This document shows, in pieces, positions 1-7,917 of a stretch of 45,784 nt of DNA. The notes under the pieces were generated by a model, which worked only from the letters and a program-made list of their open reading frames with translations, was not told the DNA's origin and did no database searches. Source of the stretch: an uncultured Mycoplasmatota bacterium (GTDB lineage: Bacteria; Bacillota_I; Bacilli_A; RF39; UBA660); assembly GCA_900554305.1 (NCBI GenBank), contig USGV01000011.1:1-45784 (forward strand), in the 5' to 3' direction. Position 1 is the first letter of the stretch. The number at the start of each line of letters is the position of its first letter. Made by a program: the position numbers and the translations under genes.

Positions 1-635
1 AGATAATGAAGAGTTCCTGATAAATATAAAAAGAATGCTATCGTAACAACAATTCGTGTAATAACACTTCCTATATTTAGTTTTTCTAGAGCTCTTCTTG
101 GAATATTAAATATATTATTTATTATATTATTAAAAATCATATCGGCAGAGGATAGTAGTAATAATACTATTATTATAATAGGTAAGATGATTATTACCGA
201 TTTTATTTTCTTTTTTGTTTCTTCTTTTAATTTTAATTTAGCACTGATTTTATTTGCTACCTCAGATGTGACTTCTCCAAAATGTTCTAATGGGTTTAAC
301 AGTATACGTATACTATCTGCTATTATTTCTCCTACCTTAAATGTTGGTCTTATTGTCATAATATAAAGTAGAAGTAATAAGAATGTTAAAACAAAAGTAT
401 TTAAAATTTTAAAAAACAAATTATCAAATATAAAGTATGTTGCGGATAAGAGTATAATTGGGATTAATAAAATCAATCCTTTTTTATTTTTTATTCTATT
501 GTTTTTTTCTAATATTACATAGATAACTATCAATAATGGAATAATAAATAAAATTACTGATAATCCTAGTTTTTCTTCAATAAATAATATAGTAAACCAT
601 ATTGCTAAAAGAAAAATATATAAAAAGTTAATCAT
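1..635 (-). CDS. DUF4153/DUF4173-like multispanning membrane protein (3' part beyond window)
   Basis: An open reading frame runs off the left edge, so only the first ~211 residues are visible. It starts with ATG and overlaps the end of the upstream XRE regulator gene by 8 nt. The translation is almost entirely hydrophobic helices, interrupted by a charged stretch containing IRPTFKVGEII and a basic KLKLKEETKKK segment. The family call rests on general resemblance and on the company it keeps: XRE regulator, DUF2975 protein, then a large membrane protein of this kind is a recurrent arrangement in Bacillota. Function is unknown. The membrane location is clear; the family name is moderately sure. 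Confidence 0.6.
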   Translation of the reverse strand, partial: MINFLYIFLLAIWFTILFIEEKLGLSVILFIIPLLIVIYVILEKNNRIKNKKGLILLIPIILLSATYFIFDNLFFKILNTFVLTFLLLLLYIMTIRPTFKVGEIIADSIRILLNPLEHFGEVTSEVANKISAKLKLKEETKKKIKSVIIILPIIIIVLLLLSSADMIFNNIINNIFNIPRRALEKLNIGSVITRIVVTIAFFLYLSGTLHY

Positions 636-846
636 TTTCATTCTCCTTTTCATAGTCCAAAATATCTCCCGGTTTACAATTTAACACCTCACATATTTTG
701 TTTAGAGTTGAAAAGCGGATGGCTTTTCCTTTATTAGTTTTTAATATAGATAGATTCGCTTGAGTGATGCCAACTTTTTCAGCTAGCTCTTGTGATGATA
801 TTTTTCTTTTTGCCATCATGACGTCTAAATTTACAATAATTGCCAT
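628..846 (-). CDS. Small XRE-family helix-turn-helix regulator (YozG-like)
   Basis: A 72-residue protein that is essentially one HTH domain: SSQELAEKVGITQANLSILK forms the helix-turn-helix, and the C-terminal FSTLNKICEVLNCKPGDILD is typical of this short Cro/CI-like group. A strong AGGAGGT site lies 4 nt before the ATG. It sits 12 nt downstream of the DUF2975 gene and overlaps the next membrane gene by 8 nt, so the three are probably one transcript. Such regulators commonly control their own operon together with the neighbouring membrane proteins; that role is inferred here. Confidence 0.85.
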   Translation of the reverse strand: MAIIVNLDVMMAKRKISSQELAEKVGITQANLSILKTNKGKAIRFSTLNKICEVLNCKPGDILDYEKENEND

Positions 847-858
847 AGATACCTCCTT

Positions 859-1326
859 CTAGATTGTTAAATCATTTTCTTCTTTAAACTCAGTTGCTTG
901 TCTAAATAATTCTGCTAATAAATATAACGCTATTCCTACTCCAATAAATAGAATAGTAAAAAATGTTAAAGATATTTTTAGCGTTAAAGTGTAAGTTGGA
1001 TAGATAAAGATTGATAGAAGTAAGGCTAGAAAAGTAATTATAGATATTACAAAACTTATTCTGCTAGCATTTTTTAAATGTCTTACTGTTGTAAGGTGAA
1101 AAGACTTTTCCGCATTAAATTGATTAAATAGTTTTATAAATTGGATTATTAATCCTAAAAATAAAATCCCTGCTGGATAAATTAAAAATACTAATAGATC
1201 AAATTTAACATTTAATAATTCTAACCATTTCCATAATGTTAGTAATAGTATGGTGCCTACTACTAAGCTTATTCTTAATACTATATTTAATATTTTTACT
1301 ATTTTTTTTGGTATTTTTTCTTTCAT
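859..1326 (-). CDS. DUF2975 family membrane protein
   Basis: A 155-residue protein with four predicted membrane helices (about residues 12-32, 42-63, 90-112 and 120-143) and short charged loops, the layout of DUF2975 proteins. It has a good AGGAGG-type site before the ATG. It is the first gene of a minus-strand unit followed closely by the XRE regulator. DUF2975 proteins are regularly paired with YozG-like regulators, but their biochemical role is not known to me. Membrane topology is well supported; the function is open. Confidence 0.75.
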   Translation of the reverse strand: MKEKIPKKIVKILNIVLRISLVVGTILLLTLWKWLELLNVKFDLLVFLIYPAGILFLGLIIQFIKLFNQFNAEKSFHLTTVRHLKNASRISFVISIITFLALLLSIFIYPTYTLTLKISLTFFTILFIGVGIALYLLAELFRQATEFKEENDLTI

Positions 1327-1411
1327 AATTTTCCTCCTTTTGATATTATTATATGCTTTATATATTAGATGTCAATATATTTTTATTGTTTTTCGATAAT
1401 CTATTACTAGT

Positions 1412-1439
1412 AAAAAAAGGTATAACAATATACCTTTTT
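1412..1439 (-). terminator. Intrinsic terminator after the M23 hydrolase gene
   Basis: An inverted repeat GGTATA/TATACC with a 4-nt loop is extended by A and T runs on both sides. It starts immediately after the stop codon of the M23 gene. The A/T flanks would let it work in both directions. Confidence 0.75.
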
Positions 1440-1440
1440 A

Positions 1441-2661
1441 TTATCTATTATTCCAACTTGATGGGAATGTAACATAATTTGCTGGATTAAATACTCTAGA
1501 AGTATAAGCACTGTAACTTAGGCATCCTCCACCTTTATGCCAACTACATGTTGACATTTCAAGATGTAAATGTGGTCCTGAGGAATTTCCTGTGGATCCC
1601 ATATTTCCAATAGGTGTATATGCAGAAATAATTGGTCCGTTACTAATGCTTGCGCTTGTTCCCCACTTACTATTAACATACGGAGCTACCGCTGAACTAA
1701 AGCTTCTCATATGTGCGTATGTAGCATAGACATATCTTCCCCCAATATTATGGCGCAATATTACAATATAAGCACCTGCATTATCATATCCTGCGAAGAA
1801 TAATTGACCAGCAGCAATTGGATATATAGTAATAGACTTATTATCCGATCCTAAATCAATACCTAAGTGACCTCTATTACCATAACGTTGTGTAATATAT
1901 CCATACTCCATTGGTCTAAGGAACCCATTTGCACTTGGTACAGATCCTCCTCCGCTACCGTTTGACTGTTGAATTCTATACTGGCAGGCTTGAATATCCT
2001 CATTAGTGCCACAACCTAAGCTTTTATAGTATTGCACATTACTCTTAGCAGCTTTTATCTGTTCTTCGATAGTAGGCATTCCAACTCTAATCTTAGCATT
2101 TTCATCCTCTATCTTTTCACTCTCTGATTTTAGCTCTTCTTGTAATTTTTTTAGAGACTCTTTTTTTTCTGTTAAATCTTTTTGTTGTTGCTTATTTTTT
2201 TCTATCAAGTCTTCTAACTCTTTCATTATTTTATCATTATATTCTGTTAATTGTTCAACAACGGACATTCTATATATCATGTCTGTAATACTGGTTGCTC
2301 CAAATGCATATTCAAGATATGCATTTTCTCCATTAGCGATTTGATAGTATTCTAATATTTTTTTACTTTCTTCACTTTTTTCTTTAATTTCTTGGTTACT
2401 TTTATTTATTTCTTCTTCTAAAGAAACAATGTCATTCTCTGTCTGTGTAATTTGGTTTTCAATATCAGAAATTTTAGCTTTTATTTCTTTAATTTCTTTC
2501 TCGTTCGTAACTAACTTACTTTTCTTTTCTTCTAATTCTTTCGTTAATTTTTCCGCTTCTGCTTCAAATTGACTAATTGTTTTAGCTCTTGTTTCTATTG
2601 GTAGTGCTAACATAGAGACTACAATTAGACAACTAGTTAAAATTATAGTTAATTTCTTCAT
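1441..2661 (-). CDS. Secreted coiled-coil M23 (LytM) peptidoglycan hydrolase, PcsB/EnvC-like FtsEX partner
   Basis: 406 residues: a signal peptide (about 1-26, ending ETRA), a long Lys/Glu-rich coiled coil (about 30-195), a Gly/Ser linker near 235-242 and a C-terminal LytM domain (about 248-395). The zinc and catalytic residues are intact: GHLGID (H265, D269), YAHM (H317) and HLHLE (H364, H366). The start overlaps the ftsX stop by one base (TAATG). Coiled-coil wall hydrolases encoded next to FtsEX are known to be held inactive by the coiled coil and switched on by FtsEX during division (EnvC, PcsB). The same control is inferred here from gene order and architecture. Confidence 0.85.
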   Translation of the reverse strand: MKKLTIILTSCLIVVSMLALPIETRAKTISQFEAEAEKLTKELEEKKSKLVTNEKEIKEIKAKISDIENQITQTENDIVSLEEEINKSNQEIKEKSEESKKILEYYQIANGENAYLEYAFGATSITDMIYRMSVVEQLTEYNDKIMKELEDLIEKNKQQQKDLTEKKESLKKLQEELKSESEKIEDENAKIRVGMPTIEEQIKAAKSNVQYYKSLGCGTNEDIQACQYRIQQSNGSGGGSVPSANGFLRPMEYGYITQRYGNRGHLGIDLGSDNKSITIYPIAAGQLFFAGYDNAGAYIVILRHNIGGRYVYATYAHMRSFSSAVAPYVNSKWGTSASISNGPIISAYTPIGNMGSTGNSSGPHLHLEMSTCSWHKGGGCLSYSAYTSRVFNPANYVTFPSSWNNR

Positions 2662-3566
2662 TATATTTTCAAATACTTTCTTACGGCACCGGCACTACCA
2701 ACCATACCAACTAAGATTCCAATTATTACAACAATTCCTGCTGTAGAATAGATAAAAGGTTCTGGCTTAATCAATTGAATTAGCTGAGTAAATAAATAAC
2801 CATCAAAATGATTATAGAAAGCTAAGTAACCATATGTTGTGAAAATAATTGGAACTATTGATCCTAATAACCCTAGAATCATTCCTTCTATAATAAATGG
2901 TGTCTTTATTGTAAAATTACTTGCTCCTACCAAACGCATAATTCCAATCTCTCTACGTCTTGCTGAGATTGTTAGTTTGATAGTATTTATGATTAAGAAT
3001 ACAGTTACTACTACTAGGGCTATTACTATTCCATATGTTACTTTTTCAATAGATGAAAAAGCGGTTATCATTTTATCTACCATTCCTTCGCCATATCTTA
3101 CTGTATTTACCTGATCGATTTTTTCTATTTTCTTTGCTGTTGCTGATATATTCTCTACATTTTTTACTTTCACTTGAAAGGTATCTTTTAATGGACTCTC
3201 TGAATCGTTCCATTCATCTAATACAGTATCAAATACTTCTGATTCTTTCTGCATATCTTCTTTTACTTCTTGTTTTGATTCGAAAGTTATACTTTTTTTA
3301 TCGACATTTGGTATTTTTTTTAATCTTTGTTCTACAGATGTCACATCCTCTTCTGTGACATCATTATTTAAGAATATTACGATTGTTAAATCTTTTTCTA
3401 TTTCCTTGGTAAAATTTTGAACATTAAATGATGCCATAATTGCGATTGCTACTATAATTAATGTAATTGTGATACAAGAAATAGATGCTAAAGATAAGCT
3501 AAAGTTTCTTATTACACTTTTAAAGGCATCTCTAATACTTCTACCTAACATTCTAAATATTTTCAT
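2661..3566 (-). CDS. ftsX: Cell division protein FtsX
   Basis: 301 residues with the FtsX layout: a short cytoplasmic N-terminus ([21 protein letters not shown]), a first membrane helix (~24-46), a large extracytoplasmic domain (~50-170) and three C-terminal helices with the conserved loop ARRREIGIMRLVGASN. It overlaps ftsE by 14 nt upstream and the hydrolase gene by 1 nt downstream, so translation is probably coupled. FtsX is the membrane half of an atypical ABC complex that transmits ATP hydrolysis by FtsE to a periplasmic or extracellular wall hydrolase. The hydrolase encoded next is the obvious partner. Confidence 0.93.
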   Translation of the reverse strand: MKIFRMLGRSIRDAFKSVIRNFSLSLASISCITITLIIVAIAIMASFNVQNFTKEIEKDLTIVIFLNNDVTEEDVTSVEQRLKKIPNVDKKSITFESKQEVKEDMQKESEVFDTVLDEWNDSESPLKDTFQVKVKNVENISATAKKIEKIDQVNTVRYGEGMVDKMITAFSSIEKVTYGIVIALVVVTVFLIINTIKLTISARRREIGIMRLVGASNFTIKTPFIIEGMILGLLGSIVPIIFTTYGYLAFYNHFDGYLFTQLIQLIKPEPFIYSTAGIVVIIGILVGMVGSAGAVRKYLKI

Positions 3567-4251
3567 CTACATATGTTCCTTTCTTCTTAAAGTTAACCAA
3601 ATGACCGTCTTTTAGAGTAACAACTTGTTTTTTCATTCTATTTACAATTTCTTTGTCGTGAGTTGCCATAATGATTGTTGTTCCTCTTGTTTTATTAATA
3701 TCGTCTAATACTTTCATAATCTCCATACTTCTTTCAGGATCTAGGTTACCTGTTGGTTCATCGCATAGCAATAGTTTGGGATTATTTACAATAGCTCTGG
3801 CAATTGCTACACGTTGCTGTTCTCCTCCAGATAATTGGTCCGGATAGTTATGAACTTTATTCTTTAGCCCAACTTCTTCTAACGCACGCAACACGTTTTT
3901 TCTTGTAACTTCTTTTGTCGCACCGATGACTTCCATTGCAAATGCCACATTTTCATAAACTGTTAACTTTGGTAACAAGCGATAGTCTTGGAATACGATA
4001 CCTAATTTTCTTCTAAGTTTGTAGACCTTAGTATTTCTAAGCTTTGCTACATCTAATCCACCTACAATAATTTGCCCCTTTGTAGGTTTTTCTTCTCGAT
4101 ATAGCATTTTAATCAAGGTACTCTTACCGCTACCAGATCCGCCGATTACGAAAGTAAAAGAACCCTTCTCAATAGCAAGATTTAAATCATAAATTGCTGT
4201 TACACCATTTTTGTATTTTTTTTCTACATTTTTTAATCTGATTAAGTCCAT
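3553..4251 (-). CDS. ftsE: Cell division ATP-binding protein FtsE
   Basis: 232 residues from the chosen ATG, which has a GGAGG site 5 nt upstream. A longer open frame reaching 4338 would run back through the promoter and the preceding terminator, so it was rejected. ABC ATPase motifs are intact: Walker [10 protein letters not shown]-loop [17 protein letters not shown], signature LSGGEQQR, Walker [13 protein letters not shown] and the H-loop ATHD. FtsE drives FtsX in the cytoplasm. It is the first gene of ftsE-ftsX-hydrolase, with its own promoter that overlaps a Spo0A-type box. Confidence 0.93.
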   Translation of the reverse strand: MDLIRLKNVEKKYKNGVTAIYDLNLAIEKGSFTFVIGGSGSGKSTLIKMLYREEKPTKGQIIVGGLDVAKLRNTKVYKLRRKLGIVFQDYRLLPKLTVYENVAFAMEVIGATKEVTRKNVLRALEEVGLKNKVHNYPDQLSGGEQQRVAIARAIVNNPKLLLCDEPTGNLDPERSMEIMKVLDDINKTRGTTIIMATHDKEIVNRMKKQVVTLKDGHLVNFKKKGTYVDENI

Positions 4252-4276
4252 ATTTACCTCCACTCTAGTATATTTC

Positions 4277-4297
4277 ATTATATCATATATTTCGACA
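4277..4297 (-). promoter_or_regulatory. ftsE promoter (extended -10) with an embedded Spo0A-type box
   Basis: On the minus strand an extended -10 TGATATAAT (4285-4277) lies 25 nt upstream of the ftsE start codon. Five bases upstream of it is TGTCGAA (4297-4291), an exact match to the Spo0A box consensus TGNCGAA. The box sits between the -10 and the -35 position, where binding would affect RNA polymerase. The promoter is well supported; Spo0A control is inferred from one match. Confidence 0.55.
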
Positions 4298-4298
4298 T

Positions 4299-4335
4299 AA
4301 CAAAAGAGGAGTTTCGTGAAATCTCCTCTTGTTAA
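4299..4335 (-). terminator. Terminator of the prfB-yitT-yitT unit
   Basis: The hairpin AACAAGAGGAG / CTCCTCTTTTGTT has a loop of about 11 nt and a short T-rich tail. It begins just past the yitT stop codon and separates that unit from the ftsE promoter. Confidence 0.75.
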
Positions 4336-4337
4336 CA

Positions 4338-5207
4338 CTATTTTCCACCTTTTACTTCATAGGCATCCTCTACTACAAAGAATACTCCTGGATCAATTAA
4401 TTTAATTCCTTCTGTTACCTTATAATAATCTCTGGTTGGGATTACTAACAATAACACTTTTCTTTGCTTTTCAAAAAAGGCTCCTTTTACATTAAATATA
4501 GTTGTAGTATGATGTAATTTATTTACGATATACTCTCTTATTTCTTTTTCTTTTGATGTTACTATATAGAATGCTTTATTTTTAGATATTCCTAGTAATA
4601 CTTTATCAATCATCAAATTATTTATAAAGACCAGTATGATGGCATACATCATCATTGACCAACCAAAGAAAATACTACCTATCACTATTATTATAGAATT
4701 AATTACCATGCTGGATTTTGTTACTGGGATTTTAAAATACTTATCCAAAATCTGACTTATAATAGGAAGCCCTCCATTACTAAATCCCGTTTTATAAATA
4801 AAACCGTTTGCTAAACCTCCTATTACACCTGCAAAGATGATTATCAAAAATGTATCTTCATAATTTAAATTAATATTTTGAGTAATTAAAGCGGTTATCT
4901 TTACAAACAAAGGATAAAGAAATGTTGCTAGAATGGAGCCCGCGGTTCTTTCTTTTCCTAAGTACATAAAACTGAATAATAAGCAGGCTAGGGATATTAG
5001 TAATATCATAATTGAAGAATCTATTCCATAAACATAATTTGTGATTACAGCAATTCCATTTACCCCTCCTGCTACTAGACCAGTTGGTAAAAGTAATAGA
5101 TTATATACCAAAGATAAAACAAATAAAGCTAGTATTAATATTACTATTCTACGAAGTAGGCTTTTTCTTTTTATTTTTTTTATTATTTCTTCAAAAAAGT
5201 TATCCAT
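4338..5207 (-). CDS. YitT family membrane protein (DUF161/DUF2179), downstream copy
   Basis: 289 residues. The N-terminal two thirds have about five or six membrane helices with the family motif LLPTGLVAGGVNGIAV and the segment YKTGFSNGGLPIISQIL. The C-terminal ~80 residues are a soluble DUF2179 domain (FYIVTSKEKEIREYIVNKL ... VIPTRDY). It overlaps the upstream copy by one base (TAATG) behind a GGAGGTG site. The two neighbours are clear paralogues along their length. Transport or signalling roles have been suggested for this family, but no substrate can be named from sequence. Confidence 0.85.
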   Translation of the reverse strand: MDNFFEEIIKKIKRKSLLRRIVILILALFVLSLVYNLLLLPTGLVAGGVNGIAVITNYVYGIDSSIMILLISLACLLFSFMYLGKERTAGSILATFLYPLFVKITALITQNINLNYEDTFLIIIFAGVIGGLANGFIYKTGFSNGGLPIISQILDKYFKIPVTKSSMVINSIIIVIGSIFFGWSMMMYAIILVFINNLMIDKVLLGISKNKAFYIVTSKEKEIREYIVNKLHHTTTIFNVKGAFFEKQRKVLLLVIPTRDYYKVTEGIKLIDPGVFFVVEDAYEVKGGK

Positions 5208-6088
5208 TATTCACCTCCAAAGACCTCGTAGGCATCTGTCACTACAAAGAAAGAGTCTGGATCAATTTCATGAATTCCTTCTTTTAACCTATAATAATCC
5301 TTGGTAGGTAATACACACATTAAAACAGTTTGATTTTCTTTCGCATAGCCACCTTTAGCATTAAATACTGTTACTCCATGGTTTAAATACTTTAAAATAT
5401 ACTCTTTTATTTTTTTCTCTTCTCGAGTTACAATGTAGAATGCTTTACTGTCGGATACTCCTAGAATAACCCTATCTGACATAAAACTAATTACATATAA
5501 GACAATAATTGAGTACATAAAATGAGTTGGACCGAAAACAAAGGCAGTTAGTAGTACAATTGTTCCATCACAATATAACATACTATTACCCATACTTATT
5601 TTTAAATACTTTGATAAAATTTGATTGATAATATCTGTTCCTCCAGTAGTAAATCCTGCTTTATATATCATTCCGGCACCAAAGCCATATACGACTCCTC
5701 CAAAAACAGATATTAATAATAATTGATTTGTATCTATATCTACTATTGCACTAATGTTACTTGTTAAGCTAACGAACAATGGAAATAGAATAGAACCAAG
5801 AATGGTTGCCTTCGTTTTATTCTTACCTAGCAAAAAGTAACTTAATATTAGTAATAATATATCCGCAACTAATATTACGATGGAATTATCAATTTTAGTC
5901 AGATAATTCAGAATAATCGCAAGGCCACCTACTCCTCCTGCTACAATATTGTTTGGTGCTAGAAACAAATTATAAGAGATAGCTATCAAAAAACAACCTA
6001 AAACAAATTGAATATGTCTTTTTACACTTGCTTTAGAGTTTATCCGTTCTAATATTTTTAAGTCTTTTGTCTTAGAAAATATTCCCAT
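5207..6088 (-). CDS. YitT family membrane protein (DUF161/DUF2179), upstream copy
   Basis: 293 residues from ATG at 6088, chosen because GAGGGG lies 5 nt upstream; a GTG two codons earlier would sit on that site. Motifs are LFLAPNNIVAGGVGGLAIIL near the N-terminus, YKAGFTTGGTDIINQIL in the middle and a C-terminal DUF2179 domain (FYIVTREEKKIKEYIL ... VLPTKDYYRLKEGI). It lies 20 nt after prfB with no terminator between, so it probably reads through from prfB. Duplicated YitT genes are common in Bacillota. Function is unknown. Confidence 0.85.
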   Translation of the reverse strand: MGIFSKTKDLKILERINSKASVKRHIQFVLGCFLIAISYNLFLAPNNIVAGGVGGLAIILNYLTKIDNSIVILVADILLLILSYFLLGKNKTKATILGSILFPLFVSLTSNISAIVDIDTNQLLLISVFGGVVYGFGAGMIYKAGFTTGGTDIINQILSKYLKISMGNSMLYCDGTIVLLTAFVFGPTHFMYSIIVLYVISFMSDRVILGVSDSKAFYIVTREEKKIKEYILKYLNHGVTVFNAKGGYAKENQTVLMCVLPTKDYYRLKEGIHEIDPDSFFVVTDAYEVFGGE

Positions 6089-6108
6089 ATACACCCCTCA
6101 CTTTATTT

Positions 6109-7207
6109 TTATCTTTTTTGTTTTAAATTTGCTTCAATAAACAAATCTATATCTCCATCTAATACTTTGTTAACATTGCTAGTTTCAATATTTGTTCTAT
6201 GATCTTTCACCATAGAATAAGGATGAAGAACATAACTTCTAATTTGAGATCCAAAATTGATATTTGCTTGAGCTCCTTTTATTTCATTTAATGCTTGTTC
6301 TTGGTGTTCTAGTTTTCTAATTAAAAGCTTGTTTTTTAAAACTTTTAATGCTTGTTCTTTGTTTTGGATTTGACTTCTTTCATTTTGACAAGTAACAACA
6401 ATTTTTGTTGGTAGATGCGTTATTCTAACTGCAGAGTCTGTGGTGTTTACTCCTTGTCCACCGGCACCGGTCGAACGATAAACGTCTATTTTTAAATCTT
6501 TTTCATCTATTTCTATATCATTATCTTGTTCTATTTCTGGTGTTATTTCTACTGATGCAAATGATGTATGACGTCTATTGTTAGAATCAAAGGGAGAAAG
6601 TCTAACTAATCTATGAACTCCTTTTTCATTTTTTAGATAACCATAAGCATTTGTCCCTTTCACTCGGATGGAAACATTTTTGATGCCTGCTTCTTCTCCA
6701 TCCTGATAATCTAATACTTCTATTTTATATTTTTTCTTTTCACACCATCTTGTATACATACGATATAACATCATAGCCCAGTCGCAGGACTCAGTACCGC
6801 CAGCACCTGGATGAATCTCCAAAATACAGTCATTTTTATCGTATGGCCCATTCAGAAGAAGAATAAAGCTCAATTCTTCTACTTTTTGTTTTATCAATAC
6901 AGTTTCTTGTTCCAATTCTTGTCTGTTTTTTTCATCTATTTCCAATTCTAACAAATTAACTAACTCTAAATTATCATTTGTCTGTTGTAATAAGTTTTCT
7001 ATACTTTCTACTACTTCTTTTTCTGTATTTAATTCTTTAATGATTTTTTCAGCAGCTGTTCTATCATTCCAAAAGTTTATATCATTTGTTTTTTCTTCTA
7101 AAGTCTTAACTTGCTCCTTTTTGCTATCAATGTCAAAGTGACCTCCATAGTTCTTTTAATTCTTTATTACTTTTATTTAATGATTCTTTTATTTCTTTTA
7201 ATTCCAT
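6109..7207 (-). CDS. prfB: Peptide chain release factor 2, expressed through a programmed +1 frameshift
   Basis: Translation starts at ATG 7207 (AAAGGAGAGG site upstream) and reads 24 codons to an in-frame TGA at 7135-7133. Reading CTT then slipping +1 gives GAC and enters the long frame to 6109, for about 365 residues. The RF2 stop-codon recognition motif SPF (RLSPFDSNNRR) and the catalytic GGQ (TGAGGQGVNTTDSAV) are both present. RF2 ends translation at UGA and UAA. The internal UGA is the classic autoregulatory switch: scarce RF2 favours the shift. The gene lies downstream of an accessory block, whereas in related bacteria it normally follows secA. Confidence 0.95.
7132..7147 (-). promoter_or_regulatory. 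prfB programmed frameshift site
   Basis: On the minus strand the sequence reads GGAGG TCA CTT TGA C. It combines an internal Shine-Dalgarno-like GGAGG three bases upstream, the slippery CTT, and the UGA followed by C. The +1 product joins exactly in frame with the long RF2 frame, so this is not a broken gene. Confidence 0.93.
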
Positions 7208-7317
7208 TCTTTCCTCTCCTTTTTAGTTTATACTTTTTTTTATTTTCTATTCTTTCATAAATTCAATGATAAAGTAACATATTTTTTTTCTTTTCTCAAT
7301 CAATTTTTATTTGTTTT

Positions 7318-7425
7318 TTGTATATATTTGTATACTTTGCATATATTATAAGTGAGGAAGGTTCACTGTTACGTGTGAAGATCCTCTGTAAATAGATATA
7401 GGAGCCAAAAGGCTCCTTTTTTATT
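7318..7425 (+). ncRNA. Candidate small structured RNA with its own promoter and terminator
   Basis: The plus strand has a possible promoter (TTGTAT at 7318-7323, 18 bp, TATATT at 7342-7347). It is followed by a nested hairpin: GAGGA 7354-7358 with TCCTC 7382-7386, enclosing TTCAC 7362-7366 with GTGAA 7375-7379. A strong intrinsic terminator follows: GGAGCC 7401-7406, AAAA, GGCTCC 7411-7416, then T6. The predicted transcript is about 70 nt. No plus-strand gene lies just downstream and I match it to no known RNA family. The terminator is firm; the rest is inference. Confidence 0.4.
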
Positions 7426-7906
7426 TTAATAATTCATCTCGTAATTTCATCCACAATTTACCTAAGTGATTTTCTCCAGTTCTATCTTTTCCCCATCCCC
7501 AGAAATTATCTTTAGGTGAATCTTCAACAATTATATAGTCTTTCGTTTGTAATAGTTTTTGTTTGACATATGGGTTTTGCTGTAATTTTTTTCTTAAAAG
7601 TTCTTCCATAATTGTTAATTTTACTTCTTGCCAATCACTTCTTACTTTATCTTTATTAGCAAAGGCTATTTTTTGAGCTTCATGAGCTGAATGACTTTTT
7701 TTTATTTCTTCCGCTATTTCTGGGGCTGATTTCAAAAATTTAGCGGTCTGATAGGCCTCTTCTAGTGATGCATATAAATATCCATCCCATTCCACTTTAA
7801 AAGAACTGAAGTTATCTAGGCAATAAAATTCTCTAGGATAAAATCCTATTACATCATTCATTTTTTCACTTAACCAAGTATCACGATATTGTTCTAATTT
7901 AATCAT
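7421..7906 (-). CDS. NADAR family protein (YbiA-like N-glycosidase)
   Basis: 161 residues from ATG 7906, with AAAGGAG 6 nt upstream; a longer open frame runs back into the preceding gene. Family signs are FYPREFYCLDNFSSFKV near the start, YASLEEAYQTAKF, and DSPKDNFWGWGKDRTGENHLGKLWMKLR at the C-terminus. NADAR proteins cleave N-glycosidic bonds: YbiA acts on reactive riboflavin-pathway intermediates, and relatives paired with DarT remove ADP-ribose from DNA. No DarT is visible here. It is the last gene of the radical SAM operon, 11 nt after the zinc-ribbon gene. Whether it functionally belongs to that system is unknown. Confidence 0.85.
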   Translation of the reverse strand: MIKLEQYRDTWLSEKMNDVIGFYPREFYCLDNFSSFKVEWDGYLYASLEEAYQTAKFLKSAPEIAEEIKKSHSAHEAQKIAFANKDKVRSDWQEVKLTIMEELLRKKLQQNPYVKQKLLQTKDYIIVEDSPKDNFWGWGKDRTGENHLGKLWMKLRDELLK

Positions 7907-7917
7907 AAAATTCTCCT

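Noticed and set aside
6109..7207. prfB appears split into two frames, like a frameshift pseudogene
   Set aside because: The shift falls exactly at a CTT TGA C site with an upstream GGAGG, the known programmed +1 frameshift of RF2, and all RF2 motifs are intact.
7352..7420. 4.5S/SRP RNA or preQ1 riboswitch
   Set aside because: The GGAAGG-like bases lack the conserved SRP apical loop, and the preQ1 A-rich tail and loop contacts are missing.
7421..7906. DarT-NADAR toxin-antitoxin system
   Set aside because: No DarT-like ADP-ribosyltransferase is encoded next to the NADAR gene or elsewhere in the window.
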